From NCBI GenBank assembly GCA_015680685.1, contig MNCI01011880.1, positions 195,354 through 259,353 of the forward strand: DNA of 64,000 nt, given 5' to 3'. A program made the position numbers and the translations under genes. Below are positions 34,929 through 45,600 of this stretch, in pieces. Source of the DNA: Gnetum montanum. Its lineage: Eukaryota; Streptophyta; Gnetopsida; Gnetales; Gnetaceae. Every line of letters starts with the position of its first letter. Position 1 is the first letter of the stretch. The notes under the pieces were generated by a model. It was not told where the DNA came from, ran no database searches, and saw nothing but the letters and a program-made list of their open reading frames with translations.

Positions 34929-36544
34929 TGTAGCAATCAAAAACATTGACGGCTAGAAACATCGAGAGGTCTTCGGTCAAACAGTCTTAACGCCAGATCC
35001 GCACGAGGGCTGTGCTAGATAAAATAGAAATGAGGTGCCTTGAATAGTTTGGTTGATCAAACAAGAACTTAATCAGTGTCACTAAACCTTTTGCAAACAT
35101 GTAACTTGAAAAAGCAATTTTTATATCTTAAAATATTGATTATTATATTGTGAGGAAATGAAAATGATGTAAAATGCAATGATAAGTAAGAGAATGAAGT
35201 AAACTCCAGTTAAGAAATGCACCACTTCAAGATTACATCTTTACTTTGTCAAGGTGGATACAATCGGTTGCGCGACGCTAGGAAGCATAAAGATCCCAAA
35301 AGTAATGAAAGACGTTCAAAGCAAGCCAACTGTATGCTTGAACATAGATTCGAGAGCTAATAATGCACAATGCTACAAAAGTAATAGAAAGGAGCTCACA
35401 CAATGCCAAAGGGGAATGCTAACAATTTTTGCCAACTTGCTAGTTTTTGCTAACTGGTTTTGCCCTTTGAATTGCCGAATTGCCAACTTTTGCCAATCCT
35501 TTGAGCATTGCTTGTTGGGGTATTTATAGAGCTAGGAGCATGCAAAAGATGCAATTTGGATGCCACGCATCTTGGACCCACAAGGTGTTGATGTGTCTAT
35601 ACTACATGCACATGCAAAGCTGATTGACAAGCCTACCATGCTATAATTATGTTATTAGATCATGGAAATGTATGCCAATGATGCAAATAGGTAAAGCATA
35701 TTAATGTAGCGTAGCTGTTTGCTACACTTTGAAGTGTAGCATGTTGGCATAGTGTAGTAGCTACGCCCCGCTACGTACTACGCTATGCTACATCGTGGAG
35801 CGTAGCGTGTTAGCATAGCATAGCTACTTGCTACACTATGCTACGCTATGTAGCATAGCATAGCGTAGCCACCATTTTGAAGAAGAAATCTGTGTTGGGG
35901 TTAATTGCAAGTACTGGAAGCCTTTGAAGTGTTTTGACTAGTCCTGCATGTTTGCTACACTATGCTACGCTATGTAGCATAGCGTAGCAGCTAGCCTTAA
36001 CTATGATTCGCATTGCAAAATTTTTGAAGGTCATGCTAACAATCTGTGACTTTTCCTCTTTGCATGAAGCTTACGAACTTGCTAATCTTGCATTCTGAGA
36101 TGCCTTTCGTCATTCATGCATCTTTGCTATGTTGCGTAGCGTAGCAGCCAACAAAGCCTACTTTTTGCTTAATCTACTACTTTTCTAGTGAAAGGACCTT
36201 TGCCGAAAGACTTGGAAGTTNGCAAAGGTCCTTTCACTAGAAAAGTAGTAGATTAAGCAAAAAGTAGGCTTTGTTGGCTGCTACGCTACGCAACATAGCA
36301 AAGATGCATGAATGACGAAAGGCATCTCAGAATGCAAGATTAGCAAGTTCGTAAGCTTCATGCAAAGAGGAAAAGTCACAGATTGTTAGCATGACCTTCA
36401 AAAATTTTGCAATGCGAATCATAGTTAAGGCTAGCTGCTACGCTATGCTACATAGCGTAGCATAGTGTAGCAAACATGCAGGACTAGTCAAAACACTTCA
36501 AAGGCTTCCAGTACTTGCAATTAACCCCANCTTAGGGTGTTTCA
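34929..36544 (-). repeat. 3' LTR of element B, disturbed by assembly gaps
   Basis: The LTR starts TGTAGCAATC and ends GGTGTTTCA just before the PPT. The internal part between the Ns at 36221 and 36530 is an inverted duplicate, so the true U3 sequence there (equivalent to about 53400-53860) is missing. The minus-strand TATA is at 35519-35531. GCTAYGC palindromes cluster at 35705-35870 and 35955-35990. Confidence 0.85.
36222..36529. other. Inverted duplicate block between two single Ns (assembly error)
   Basis: These 308 bp appear to be the exact reverse complement of 35896-36203. They are bracketed by N at 36221 and N at 36530. Perfect identity in an element whose LTRs are strongly diverged points to a scaffolding artefact, not a natural hairpin. 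Confidence 0.9.
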
Positions 36545-36557
36545 TTGGCCCTTCTTT
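36545..36557 (-). promoter_or_regulatory. Polypurine tract of element B
   Basis: The minus strand reads AAAGAAGGGCCAA directly before the 3' LTR start TGAAACACC, the place where plus-strand DNA synthesis would be primed. Confidence 0.65.
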
Positions 36558-37921
36558 GTTGACATCTGGAGGATGGACCCAAGAGACGTCAACAAAGAAT
36601 ACGAAACACCACAGAAGACAAAACACTAACAATGTCCTTCGATGATCACCAAGATGTTGCTTAGCTGTGCTTGAAAATGTTGCATTGGTTATGCAGGGAA
36701 GAGGGAAGGGCTACGCGGAAAGGGAAGGAGATTCAAGAAAAGGGTAAAGATGAAATTTAGCAAAATCCCTCGTCAGAGTACTTGTGAGGGAGTTGTTTGC
36801 ATGGTCATCTTTGTTTTTACTGACCTTGGGCCTCTCATCGAAATGTTTAGAGAGGGTAATTATGAAATAGCTTATGTGCTATTTGTTTTAGGCATTTTTT
36901 TACGCATGAGCTTTTGCTCTCTTACACTTTTGCCTTTTGCTATTTTTTTGTTTACATTTGCAAACAACCTTGTTGCAAGATAGGTGTTTCTTTCCTAGGA
37001 TGAGTTGTATTACATCCACATGGGGCTTTAACTTACCTACAGATGCTTCCCATATAGCCACCTATGTTACTTGCATCATGGACTTTACCGTTGAGCATAT
37101 GGGAGGGCTTCACAGATGTTGGGAAAATCTTGTAAAAGAGGGAAGAGAATGAGTTGCAAGTGTAAGGAATGAGGTAAGGAAGCTAAAAGCTAAAAGGATA
37201 GGATGTGCACTCTGAAGTAGCTAAGCTAATCAAGACAACCACCTTGTAACGCTGTAGCATTTGTTGTCATAGTGAGATGCATCTTCGACCATCGCCCCTC
37301 TGGTCTGCATCCTGCAAACACAACAGAAAGAAAACCAAGAGAAACAACCACAATGCATAACGAAGGCAAAGTCCCTACTTGTTGTGGATGTTGTTGAAGC
37401 TCTGGACATTTTTTCTAATGTATGATGTCCAAACTAGAAAGGCTAGTAGTGGCCTTGCCAACATCAACGTGGAGGAGCTAGCATCAAGGAGGCTAAGAGT
37501 TGCTATGAATGTGGATGCTTAGGAATCCCTGCCAAAGGCAAGCATTCTCAGTTCAGTTGTGAGATTGGCTACCCAATAGCTAAACGTCTCTTGAGCTTTG
37601 ATGTTGGTAGGGGCTGGAGGTTAACAATATTGTGGCTAGGCCATAATACTACTGGAACTCCAACAGCAGGCACTCACTAGGAAAGCTACTGCTAGGGTGA
37701 TCAGCTATGGCAATAGTAGGTCTAGAGAATTAACATGATGTCATACGACATCTCAAAAGGATCAGCAAGATGCCATGAGCAGTGGCACTACATAGGTTCT
37801 AGAGTGTTTTTCCATGGCATCATTAACTGCATTCTAGAAATGCAATGTCCCACCCCATGTCGGCACTATGCATGCTTGCTTGTTGTGTACTGGTGTAGAT
37901 GCATGCTAGGGATGTGTCGCG
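36558..37921 (-). other. 3' non-coding region of element B
   Basis: It aligns from about 36790 on with 385-1555 of element A. A plus-strand hydrophobic ORF at 36750-36983 (FREGNYEIAYVLFVLG...FTFANNLVAR) matches the weak ORF at 432 in A. I see no other conserved frame. A short inverted repeat overlaps the PPT (36536-36563 with 36588-36610). Confidence 0.55.
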
Positions 37922-38535
37922 AACCTAGTTTAAGGTCCTAGTCAATAATGATGTGCTAGTTTAGGGTCCCAGCAAACTGATGTGCTAGTTTAAGGTCCTA
38001 GCAGACCGTATATGCCAATTTAATGTCATAGTAGATGGTCATTGTGCTAGTTTAAGGTCCTAGCAGATTGCTATGCTAGTTTAACGTTATAGTAAATAGT
38101 GGATGAGCTAGTTTAAGGTCCTAGCAGATTGTTTGTGCTAGTTTAAGGTCCTAGCAAACTGTTGTGTCAATTTATAGTCATAGCAGACTGTTTGTGCTAA
38201 TTTTATATCATAGTGGATGATATGTGCCAGTTTTACGTTGTAGCATCTGATCTGTGCCAGTTTTACGTTGTAGCATCTGATCTGTGCCTGTTTTACATCG
38301 TAGCGGACATTCTATGCCAGTTTTGCATCATAGCGGATGATCTGTGCCAATTTCACATCGTAGCAGATAATCTATGCCAGTTTTACGTCATAGTGGATGA
38401 TCTGTGCCAGTTTTACGTCATAGTGGACATTCTGTGCCAGTTTTATGTCATAGCAGACATTTGCTCACCTTTTCTAGTTTTATGTCGTAGTGGATATTTG
38501 TTTGCTAGTTTTACATCGTAGCGAATGAGCTTATC
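37922..38535. repeat. Tandem repeat array 1 of element B (30-bp units)
   Basis: About 20 units of 30 bp are present. Early ones read GTGCTAGTTTAAGGTCCTAGCAGAC, later ones TGTGCCAGTTTTACGTTGTAGC. Two units at 38222-38281 are nearly identical, indicating recent amplification. The array is longer than in A (1556-2010). Because 30 is a multiple of 3, it creates a spurious repetitive ORF. Confidence 0.9.
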
Positions 38536-38546
38536 GTGTTCATGCT

Positions 38547-39640
38547 TCAGATGTAGTACAGCTTAAGATACGAGTGATTCACTACATTTGCAAACTCATT
38601 GTTGTCCACGTTTGCCAGGTTGAAGGCCCCATTCCCAAAGGCTTTTGTGATCATGTATGGACCTTCCTTGTTTGCTGAGAATTTGTTCATATGCTCACAA
38701 ACAGCCTTGAGAACAAGGTCTCCCTTCTATATTGGCCATTGATATGGATTTACATGATGTTTTTACTACTTCTTGTTCTAGTAATGCTCTATGCAACTTA
38801 GCATTTGTGCACACTCCTCCTCTATTGAGTCAAGATTCATGATCCTTGACTCGTTGTTCTGGGCTTTGCTTACGACATTAGATATGATCATCCAGAGTGA
38901 TGGTACCTGTAACTCAAGAGGTAACATAGCTTCAAATCCATAAACAAGACTATAAGGTGTCTTACCTATTGTAGTCCTGCATGTCATCTTGTAAGACCAC
39001 AGCACATAGAGGATTTGCTCATGCCATCGCCTATTGCTGTTGTTAAGCATCCTCTTCAGCAACTTGATGATGGACTTATTTATAGCCTCTTCTTGTTTGT
39101 TCACTTATGGGTAATATGGTGAGGAGAATGATTATTTGATGCCAAGCTTGCTGCAGAAGGTTTGGGTTTCTGTACTATTGAACTGTGGCCCGTTGTCAGT
39201 CACAATAGTCATGGGAAGCCCAAACCTTGTCACTATGTTGTCCAAGATGAAGTGGCAAATCTACTAAGATGTAGTCTTCCTAAAATGGATAGCCTATACC
39301 CACTTAGTAAAATACTCAGTAGCGGTGACGATGAAGCTATGCCCTGCAGAGGACTTAGGCATGATAGGTCCTATGAGGTCTAGTCCCCATCATTGGAAAG
39401 GCCATGTCATCTACGTTAGATGTAGCTCTATAGCTGAAACTTGTATGATATTTATGTATCTTTGGCATGTATCACATGTCTTAACCTTGGCCAGGCAGTC
39501 ACGCTCCATGTGAGGCCAATAATACCCTAGACATCTAATTTTTGCAGCCATAGCCCTAGGTGTTATGTTTTCACCACACAATCCCTCGTGTACTTCATTT
39601 ACCACCTTCTATGCTTGCTCCTCATTTACGCATGCCAGTA
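38547..39640 (-). pseudogene. Element B integrase
   Basis: The zinc-binding part (39411-39605) reads MVNEVHEGLCGENITPRAM, GYYWPHMERDC and KTCDTCQRY. The core has WGLDLIGP (about 39370-39395) and the motif TDNGPQFNS (about 39175-39200), so unlike element A both recognised Asp residues appear kept. The downstream part (38778-39104) reads NKQEEAINKSIIKLLKRMLN, WHEQILYVLWSYKMT and TPYSLVYGFEAMLPLE. The C-terminus (GDLVLKAVCEHMNKF) ends at 38547. Stops and frameshifts make it nonfunctional. Confidence 0.87.
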
Positions 39641-39759
39641 ATAGTCCATCATAGGATCATTTACATAGGGCATTTTCTCCCATAAGCACATATTGCCAAG
39701 CATGCTTACAGCTCGCATCTCTATGGGCACATGTCAATCTACTTGGGGGCTCGCCGTGT

Positions 39760-40275
39760 TGCAGGTAGGATTTAATGTTAGCATACCACTCCTAGGTATT
39801 CGTAGCATTGACAGATGCTACATGTACCACCTAAGTGATAGGCTCATTACGCTCGATAATCAAGGTTGGAAAACTTGCGAATAGGTGTGATGGAATATTT
39901 AATGCTAGGATGGCTAGGGCATCTGCTATGGTGTTCTCATTATGTGGCACGTGTTGCACATTCGTAGTTGCAAATTTGAGTAGGCTTTTTGTTAAATCGC
40001 AATTGGATTGCAGGTGTGTAGCTTTGCAGGTATAGACCTTGGTGATTTGATTCACAACTAGTTTTGAATCTCCACAAATCACTAGGTGTTGTACGCTTAG
40101 TTCTTTGGTAGCTAGAAGGCCCCTGAGTAATCCCTTGTACTCTACCACGTTGTTTGTACAAGGGAATGCAAAATGATAAACTAAAGAATGCATTTCCCCA
40201 AAGGGGAATGAAATGATAGTAGCTACATTACCCCCTCATGTGATCGAGGTGCCGTCAAAATGCAAAGTAGCTTCA
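39760..40275 (-). pseudogene. Element B second (archaeal-type) RNase H
   Basis: This is the best preserved copy of the domain. The ORF 39831-40193 reads HFAFPCTNNVVEYKGLLRGL, VQHLVICGDSKLVVNQITKV and VPHNENTIADALAILALN. TNN-EYxxLL, GDSxLVxNQ and N-ADALAxLA are the diagnostic blocks of the extra RNase H carried by Tat elements. It lies between the ordinary RNase H and integrase. It is probably truncated at its N-terminus by a stop near 40195. Confidence 0.85.
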
Positions 40276-40340
40276 AGATGCAATGGGACGACATTGATAG
40301 TGCTAACATGCTCGTCTGAGAATTCAAGATCTATGATCGT

Positions 40341-41874
40341 CTAATCATAGATAGGTGAAGTTGTAAGTTGTGTTGCTATGGCTTGACCTTTCATCGACGA
40401 TTGACTGACATAATGTAAATCAAATTCTACTGTTATTGCTTTCCACCAGGCTATCCTACTGCTTTCGTACAGATTGTTTGTGATAGCCCAGAGTATGTTG
40501 CTTTTGCAAATAATGTTAATTTTTCTATGGAACAGGTGGTGTCTCCACTTCTTTAATGTAAACGCTAAGGCAAGACAGTTTCTCTCCACCTCATTGTATT
40601 TCGCTTCATATGCTATCAGTGCATGACTTAGGTAGTACACTGGTATCTCAAAATTATCATCCCATTTCTGACATAACAGTGTTGCGATATACATGTCTGA
40701 GGTGGTAAGGTAGATGAAGAAAGGATTGTTCCTCTATGGTGGGTAAACAGTTGGAAGGTGCATGATGTCTTTCTTCAGATTATCAAAGGCTTGTTGGCAT
40801 TGTGGTGTCCATTCGAAGTTAACCCCTTTCTTTAGTAAATGTTGCATGGGGTGTAACTTGTCGGTCAATTTTGCTATGAACCTTCTCATGAACTGTATCC
40901 TACCTTGTAACCCATGTAGTTCTTTAAGGTTTGTAGGAGGTGCTAGGTTGACGATGGCCTTAACTTTGTTAGGGTCCACTCATATTCCAGTCTTTGACAC
41001 TACAAACCCTAACATGCATCCAATTCTCACCCCAAAGACACACGTTTTAAGATTGAGGCAGAAATCATGCATTTGACAACACTTGAGAACTACACCTAGA
41101 TCGTTGGGATGATGAGTGACTTCTTTAGATTTCACAGCTATATCATCCACATAGTCGTTCAATGTTTCTAAGATGTAGTTGCTAAAGATATAAGTCATGG
41201 CTTGCTGGTAGGTTGCTCCTATGTTCTTGAGCCCAAAAGGCATCATAGTGTAACAGAAGGTACCACATGGGGTCATGAAGGTTGTGGTTAACTAATGTTC
41301 TAGGTTAATGCGAATTTGGTTGTAGCCAGAGAAACCATCCATGAAGGATAACAGAGCATGACTAGCCATAGTATCAATGAGTTTATCGATACTCAGAAGT
41401 GGAAAATCATCCTTGATCATTGCCTTGTTCAAATCCCAGATGTCTATACATATTTGTATCCCTCTCGTTTTCTTAGAAACTACAACAATGTTAGACACCC
41501 ATTCTGAGTAATCAACTACCTGAATGAAACCAGCCTGGTATAGCTTGGTGATTTCATCCCGTATGGCCAGTGCGATCTTTGGTTTAATGTTACGAGCCTT
41601 CTNTGCCTGTGACCACATCCAGGGGGGAGGTAAAAACATTGAAACTTAGTTCCCTCCTAGATTCGTAGAAACATAAAGATGTAGCCAAAATTATGCAAGA
41701 TAACATTGAAGTCTTTACATGGTCATATAGCAACATGCTCGGTTTAGATCCATGGCTGATACANTGATTCCCAGTTTATTAGATCTAGATTCAGTTGTCT
41801 TGAGAATATGCCATGTGGACCTGCTAAAGCTAAAGGTGAAGAGAGATCATGATGGATTTCCATTCTCGCTCAAC
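40341..41874 (-). pseudogene. Element B reverse transcriptase and RNase H
   Basis: RT ORFs at 41292-41639, 40980-41276 and 40734-40979 read IALAIRDEITKLYQAGFIQV, VSKKTRGIQICIDIWDLNKA, FMDGFSGYNQIRIN, MPFGLKNIGATYQQAMTYIF and LNDYVDDIAVKS (YVDD active site). RNase H at 40341-40694 reads MYIATLLCQKWDDNFEIPVY and YLSHALIAYEAKYNEVERNC. The region 41604-41763 is inverted by assembly error and corrupts the RT N-terminus. A possible splice acceptor (TTTTGGCAG on the minus strand) lies just upstream at 41875-41883. Confidence 0.9.
41604..41763. other. Inverted block between two single Ns inside RT (assembly error)
   Basis: Bracketed by N at 41603 and N at 41764. The reverse complement of this block aligns collinearly with 5110-5280 of element A (for example TGTATCAGCCATG with TGTATTAGCCATG, and CCTGGATGTGGT with CCTGGATGTCGT), whereas the given strand does not. 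The block was placed in the wrong orientation. Confidence 0.88.
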
Positions 41875-42004
41875 CTGCCAAAATGAGATGAAAGTCTAGT
41901 TAAGAGGCACCTATTTGTAGCAACTTTGCATAGTGAAAAATTGCAAAGTAGCAACTAAATGCAAACAGTAGACATGAGTATAATGTATGATATAAGGTAA
42001 TAAA

Positions 42005-42345
42005 AATTTACCAATTTAAGGTCATGGCAGACTACTAAGAGGTAGAAATAGAAAGTTGTTAGTGTAAAAGTGTGAAACTACTAATGTGAACATGCAAAAC
42101 TACTAGTTTAATGTCATTTCGGACTACGTAGATGTAAAATGCAAAACTGCTAGTATAAAGAATGGAAAGCTGCTGATGTGAAAACGCAAAATTGCTAGTG
42201 TAAAAATATAAAATCGCTAGTTTAATGTCATTGCGAACTGCGAATGCGTAAAAGGTCGAAACTGCTAGTTTAATGTTATTGCGAACTACAAACTAGAGTG
42301 AAACCATACACTAGGAGTGCTATTTTAAGGTCTTTTCAGATCGTT
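42005..42345. repeat. Tandem repeat array 2 of element B, upstream of the antisense gene
   Basis: Diverged units share GCTAGTTTAATGTCATTGCGAACT, with variants near 42010, 42105, 42215, 42260 and 42320. It lies between RT and the antisense gene, as array 2 of A does (5615-5990). Confidence 0.7.
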
Positions 42346-42525
42346 AAATATATATTTTTTTGGGAAGGCAAACGACTAACTTGAAGCGTGTCAAGGCTCT
42401 TTTCCCAGGCCCACCTATTTTAATGCGACTAGTGTTACCATGTCATGGCAGGCATGTTACGTTGCATGGCATACTCCGCATTAAACAGAGAGAGAGAATG
42501 ACAACTTTCCTTTTTGACCTTGTGG

Positions 42526-42536
42526 CTATAAATAGG
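42526..42536 (+). promoter_or_regulatory. TATA box of the antisense gene in element B
   Basis: CTATAAATAGG is identical in sequence and relative place to the box at 6143-6153 in A. It is followed by AACCCCTGGTAA, which is also conserved. It lies on the strand opposite to the retrotransposon's own transcription. Confidence 0.68.
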
Positions 42537-42687
42537 GATTAACCCCTGGTAATCTCGTCATTTTCATGGTAACAGTGTAGAGCTCACATTCGAAGCGTAG
42601 AGCCCATTCAGAGCGCAAAGCAATTGTGCCAATAGAGAGCAAGGTGATTTCAACATAGCGACGAGGGAAGAGTTGACAAGCAAGATG

Positions 42688-45600
42688 ATGGCTCCCAAGA
42701 AAGAATGCAAATACTCAATGCTCGCTAAGGTCAATGAAGTAAAGGAAACCCTAGGGCTCATGACGCAAGTGCACGTCGCAGTGCAAGAGAAGGCGCCATT
42801 GACCCAGTAGGCTGCTATGCTTCCTCTATTTTCTTATGCCTCTATTATTGTTTTTATTTTTCTTATTTTTGTTTCTACGATTTAGTTTAGCTGTTTATGT
42901 TTTCTATCATCAGGTTATCGTTGTTTTGGCCCTTACACTGTCGTTCTTACCGTTTCGGCTACGGCGGATATACATACGCTACGCTAAAGTTGCATGCAAG
43001 GTCACCTAGACTACCATCTCTATGGCTGTCATTACCACAAATCCTTAGATGATTCGAGCCACTTGGTATGAAAATGGTATAGCATAGGACCCTCAGGAGG
43101 GTTTGGCCATGTGTGATCTGACAGTGTAACACGTGTTCTGTCACAATGTAACGTTATTCGCTTCGTTAGGGCTAATCGCTCTATTGCTACACTAACCTAA
43201 TTTTGCTATGCTATTGCCTTTGTGTTTTTGCTATGCTATGTGGATGGAGAGAATTGTGCTATGGTATTTGCTAAAATGCTAGTTTTGTTATGCTATGTGT
43301 ATATTGCACTTGGATATGATGCTAACATTTTCTGTTGTGTTGTGCAGGGTAGCGTTAAGGCCAATTTTGATTGTCCTAGAAATTGTAGGGGTCCTATGCT
43401 GCTTGAGCGAACTCATGACCAATGTTCCTCTACCCCATACACGTGTGGGGGAGTAGAAAATTTGGTTCCGGGAGGGGGTGTAGGAGTTCCTACAATTTTT
43501 CCTCCAACGCTTTAGCGTGATCGTTTGGTCAAGCTTGGCGAAGGAGGTAGAAGCTGCCATAACAGAAACCATGTTACCTGGGGCAAAACGGGGTATTTTG
43601 AGATATTTGACAGATGCAGAAATTAGCAATGGGTAGGGAGAAGGATCCAATCAATGCCCTAGAAATTTGAGGTGTTTGGCTTGGATCTAGGAGATGCCGG
43701 AGTATAATTGCTACCATCCCTACAACACTTTGTTTGTTGCACATCATATGGGAACATGCTTTCAAAATCCACTAGGAACCCTTTACAGTGTTGGCGGGTG
43801 AGTTTTGTAGCTATGTTCCACTCCGCTATGCAATATTTTATATGCTAGTTAAATGTTAACAATGTGTTTTTGTTACCAGGTTTTTCATCAACGAGGAGAG
43901 GCTTCACGACGATACGGATGTGTTAACCTTAGCACAGATGGCATTGCGAGAGTTTTCTTCCCCTAAGAATATACGCACAGGTGTGATAGGTCAGTGCGGG
44001 GGTGAGTACCAAACCTACCCAACCCGGTATCCCAGACTCTTCAACATATGCAAGGAGTCTAGTTAGTTGGATGAGGGATGGGCACCCTTTAAACCAATCA
44101 CCGTTGAAAATGTTTTGGTTAATCTTCCGCCATCCCCATTACCGTTTAAGCCTGGCAAGCTAAATAATAGTTACTGCATGTTCAAGTGGGATTGCTATTT
44201 TTTCTGCTGTTGGTGCTTTGCCTAACCTATTTTTTACTTTTTTGTGCTAACTTCTTCTATGCAAACTACTATAGGGGCAAAGAAGTCCCAGGAGGTGATG
44301 GTGATAACCTTTGGGAACCATGAGGCCAACATCTTCTTTAAGTACGGGGAGGTAGATGAGAGCGAACGTTGGATATGTAGCATGGCCTTAAAATCCCTGC
44401 TTAAGCATCTTCAAGATGTTGGGCTCATGGATTTGTTCCTAGCCCCAAATCCAAGCATTCCTATTGCTAACATGCTCGCCCTACCAGACTCTTTTTTCGA
44501 CAAGGCAGATTGCTTTCGCATACATGTACATGGGGTGTGGATGGTCCTTGAAATAAATGACCAGCTATTCATTGACCTTTTTGGTGTCCCTGCTGATGGT
44601 CTCCTCATAGGGTCAAAGACCAAGAAAGAGGTGAACTGTCAAAAGGAGGAGATTGAGGAGTGGCTAGGGGTTGTCAAAGAACGAAAGGGGATTCCCATGG
44701 AGAAGCTCAGGTTGAGGGACGCCAAAGAGGTTTATCCCATCTTCCATGCTCGTGCTTTTCACCAACTACTTTCCCAAGCAAAGATCCTTAGGATTGAGTA
44801 GGATTGGATGATGTAGGAGGTCATGGAAGAGGGGGCTCACTACAACTAGGCCAGGTATCTATGCAAAGGCCTGCAAACTAAAATCATGGTGCTTCATAAG
44901 AAGCAGGAGTCCCATTTCAATGTGCACTACACATTTTACATAGCTTATTTACGGCGTTTCATAGAGTTTTTGGTAGTCCAAGAGAACGGGGTCTAGGTAA
45001 TGCGAAATCACAATCAAATTTCCAACCGTGGATCTGCCAAATCTTCTAGACCACCTAAGCCCAACATCCCCCAGAAGCTATTGGGAAGTCATTCTCTATG
45101 ACAACTAAGAATCAGATGGCCCGCAACTTTCATGGCCAAGATAGTTAGGAGGGGTGCCCCTTGCTACTACTGATAGCATATCACAGGGGAAACATCTCAT
45201 TGCCAAGACAATGGCCACTAATTCACAGTGAAAGAGGCCTCCTTCAACTTAGGAAATCCTTCGTACGAAAGAAGAGGAGGGGTGGACATTGCATTTAACT
45301 TACACAGGATGCAACTTCCCATCGGTAAATGCTTATGTTTATTTCTTTTCCTATTTTGTTAATGTCTACTATGCTATGCTATGCTAAGTAGCGTATCATA
45401 GCGTAGCACCTACTTTAAGCTAACTTGCTTTAAGCTAATGCAAATATGTTTTTTGCTATTAGAGGAAGAAGATGACAAAGAGGTGTCGGCCCCCAAAATG
45501 GGGGTGACAAATAAATACACGGAGGTCCCAATCTCAGAGGAAAGGGCCCTCGTCAAGAGGGAAGGAGCTCTTTCCACTAAGGAAGGGGCTCTTGTTCTTA

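Noticed and set aside
35254-35529. ORF conserved at 35254-35529 and 52416-52691
   Set aside because: Both are the same part of the two LTRs of element B on the strand opposite to its transcription; similarity follows from LTR identity, and the frame is not open in element A.
35896-36529. Long perfect hairpin that could be a MITE, foldback element or siRNA source
   Set aside because: Single Ns flank the second arm and the identity is perfect in a diverged LTR, so an assembly error is far more likely.
38213-38521. Plus-strand ORF with a ten-residue repeat (DLCQFYVVAS type)
   Set aside because: It is the 30-bp tandem array read in one frame; the unit is a multiple of three, so an open frame is expected without coding function.
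37922-38535. Regular short repeats that might suggest a CRISPR array
   Set aside because: There are no unique spacers; units are contiguous tandem repeats in a plant retrotransposon.
43288-43650. Minus-strand ORF of 120 residues inside element B
   Set aside because: It overlaps exon 2 of the antisense gene on the opposite strand, and no counterpart of similar length exists in A.
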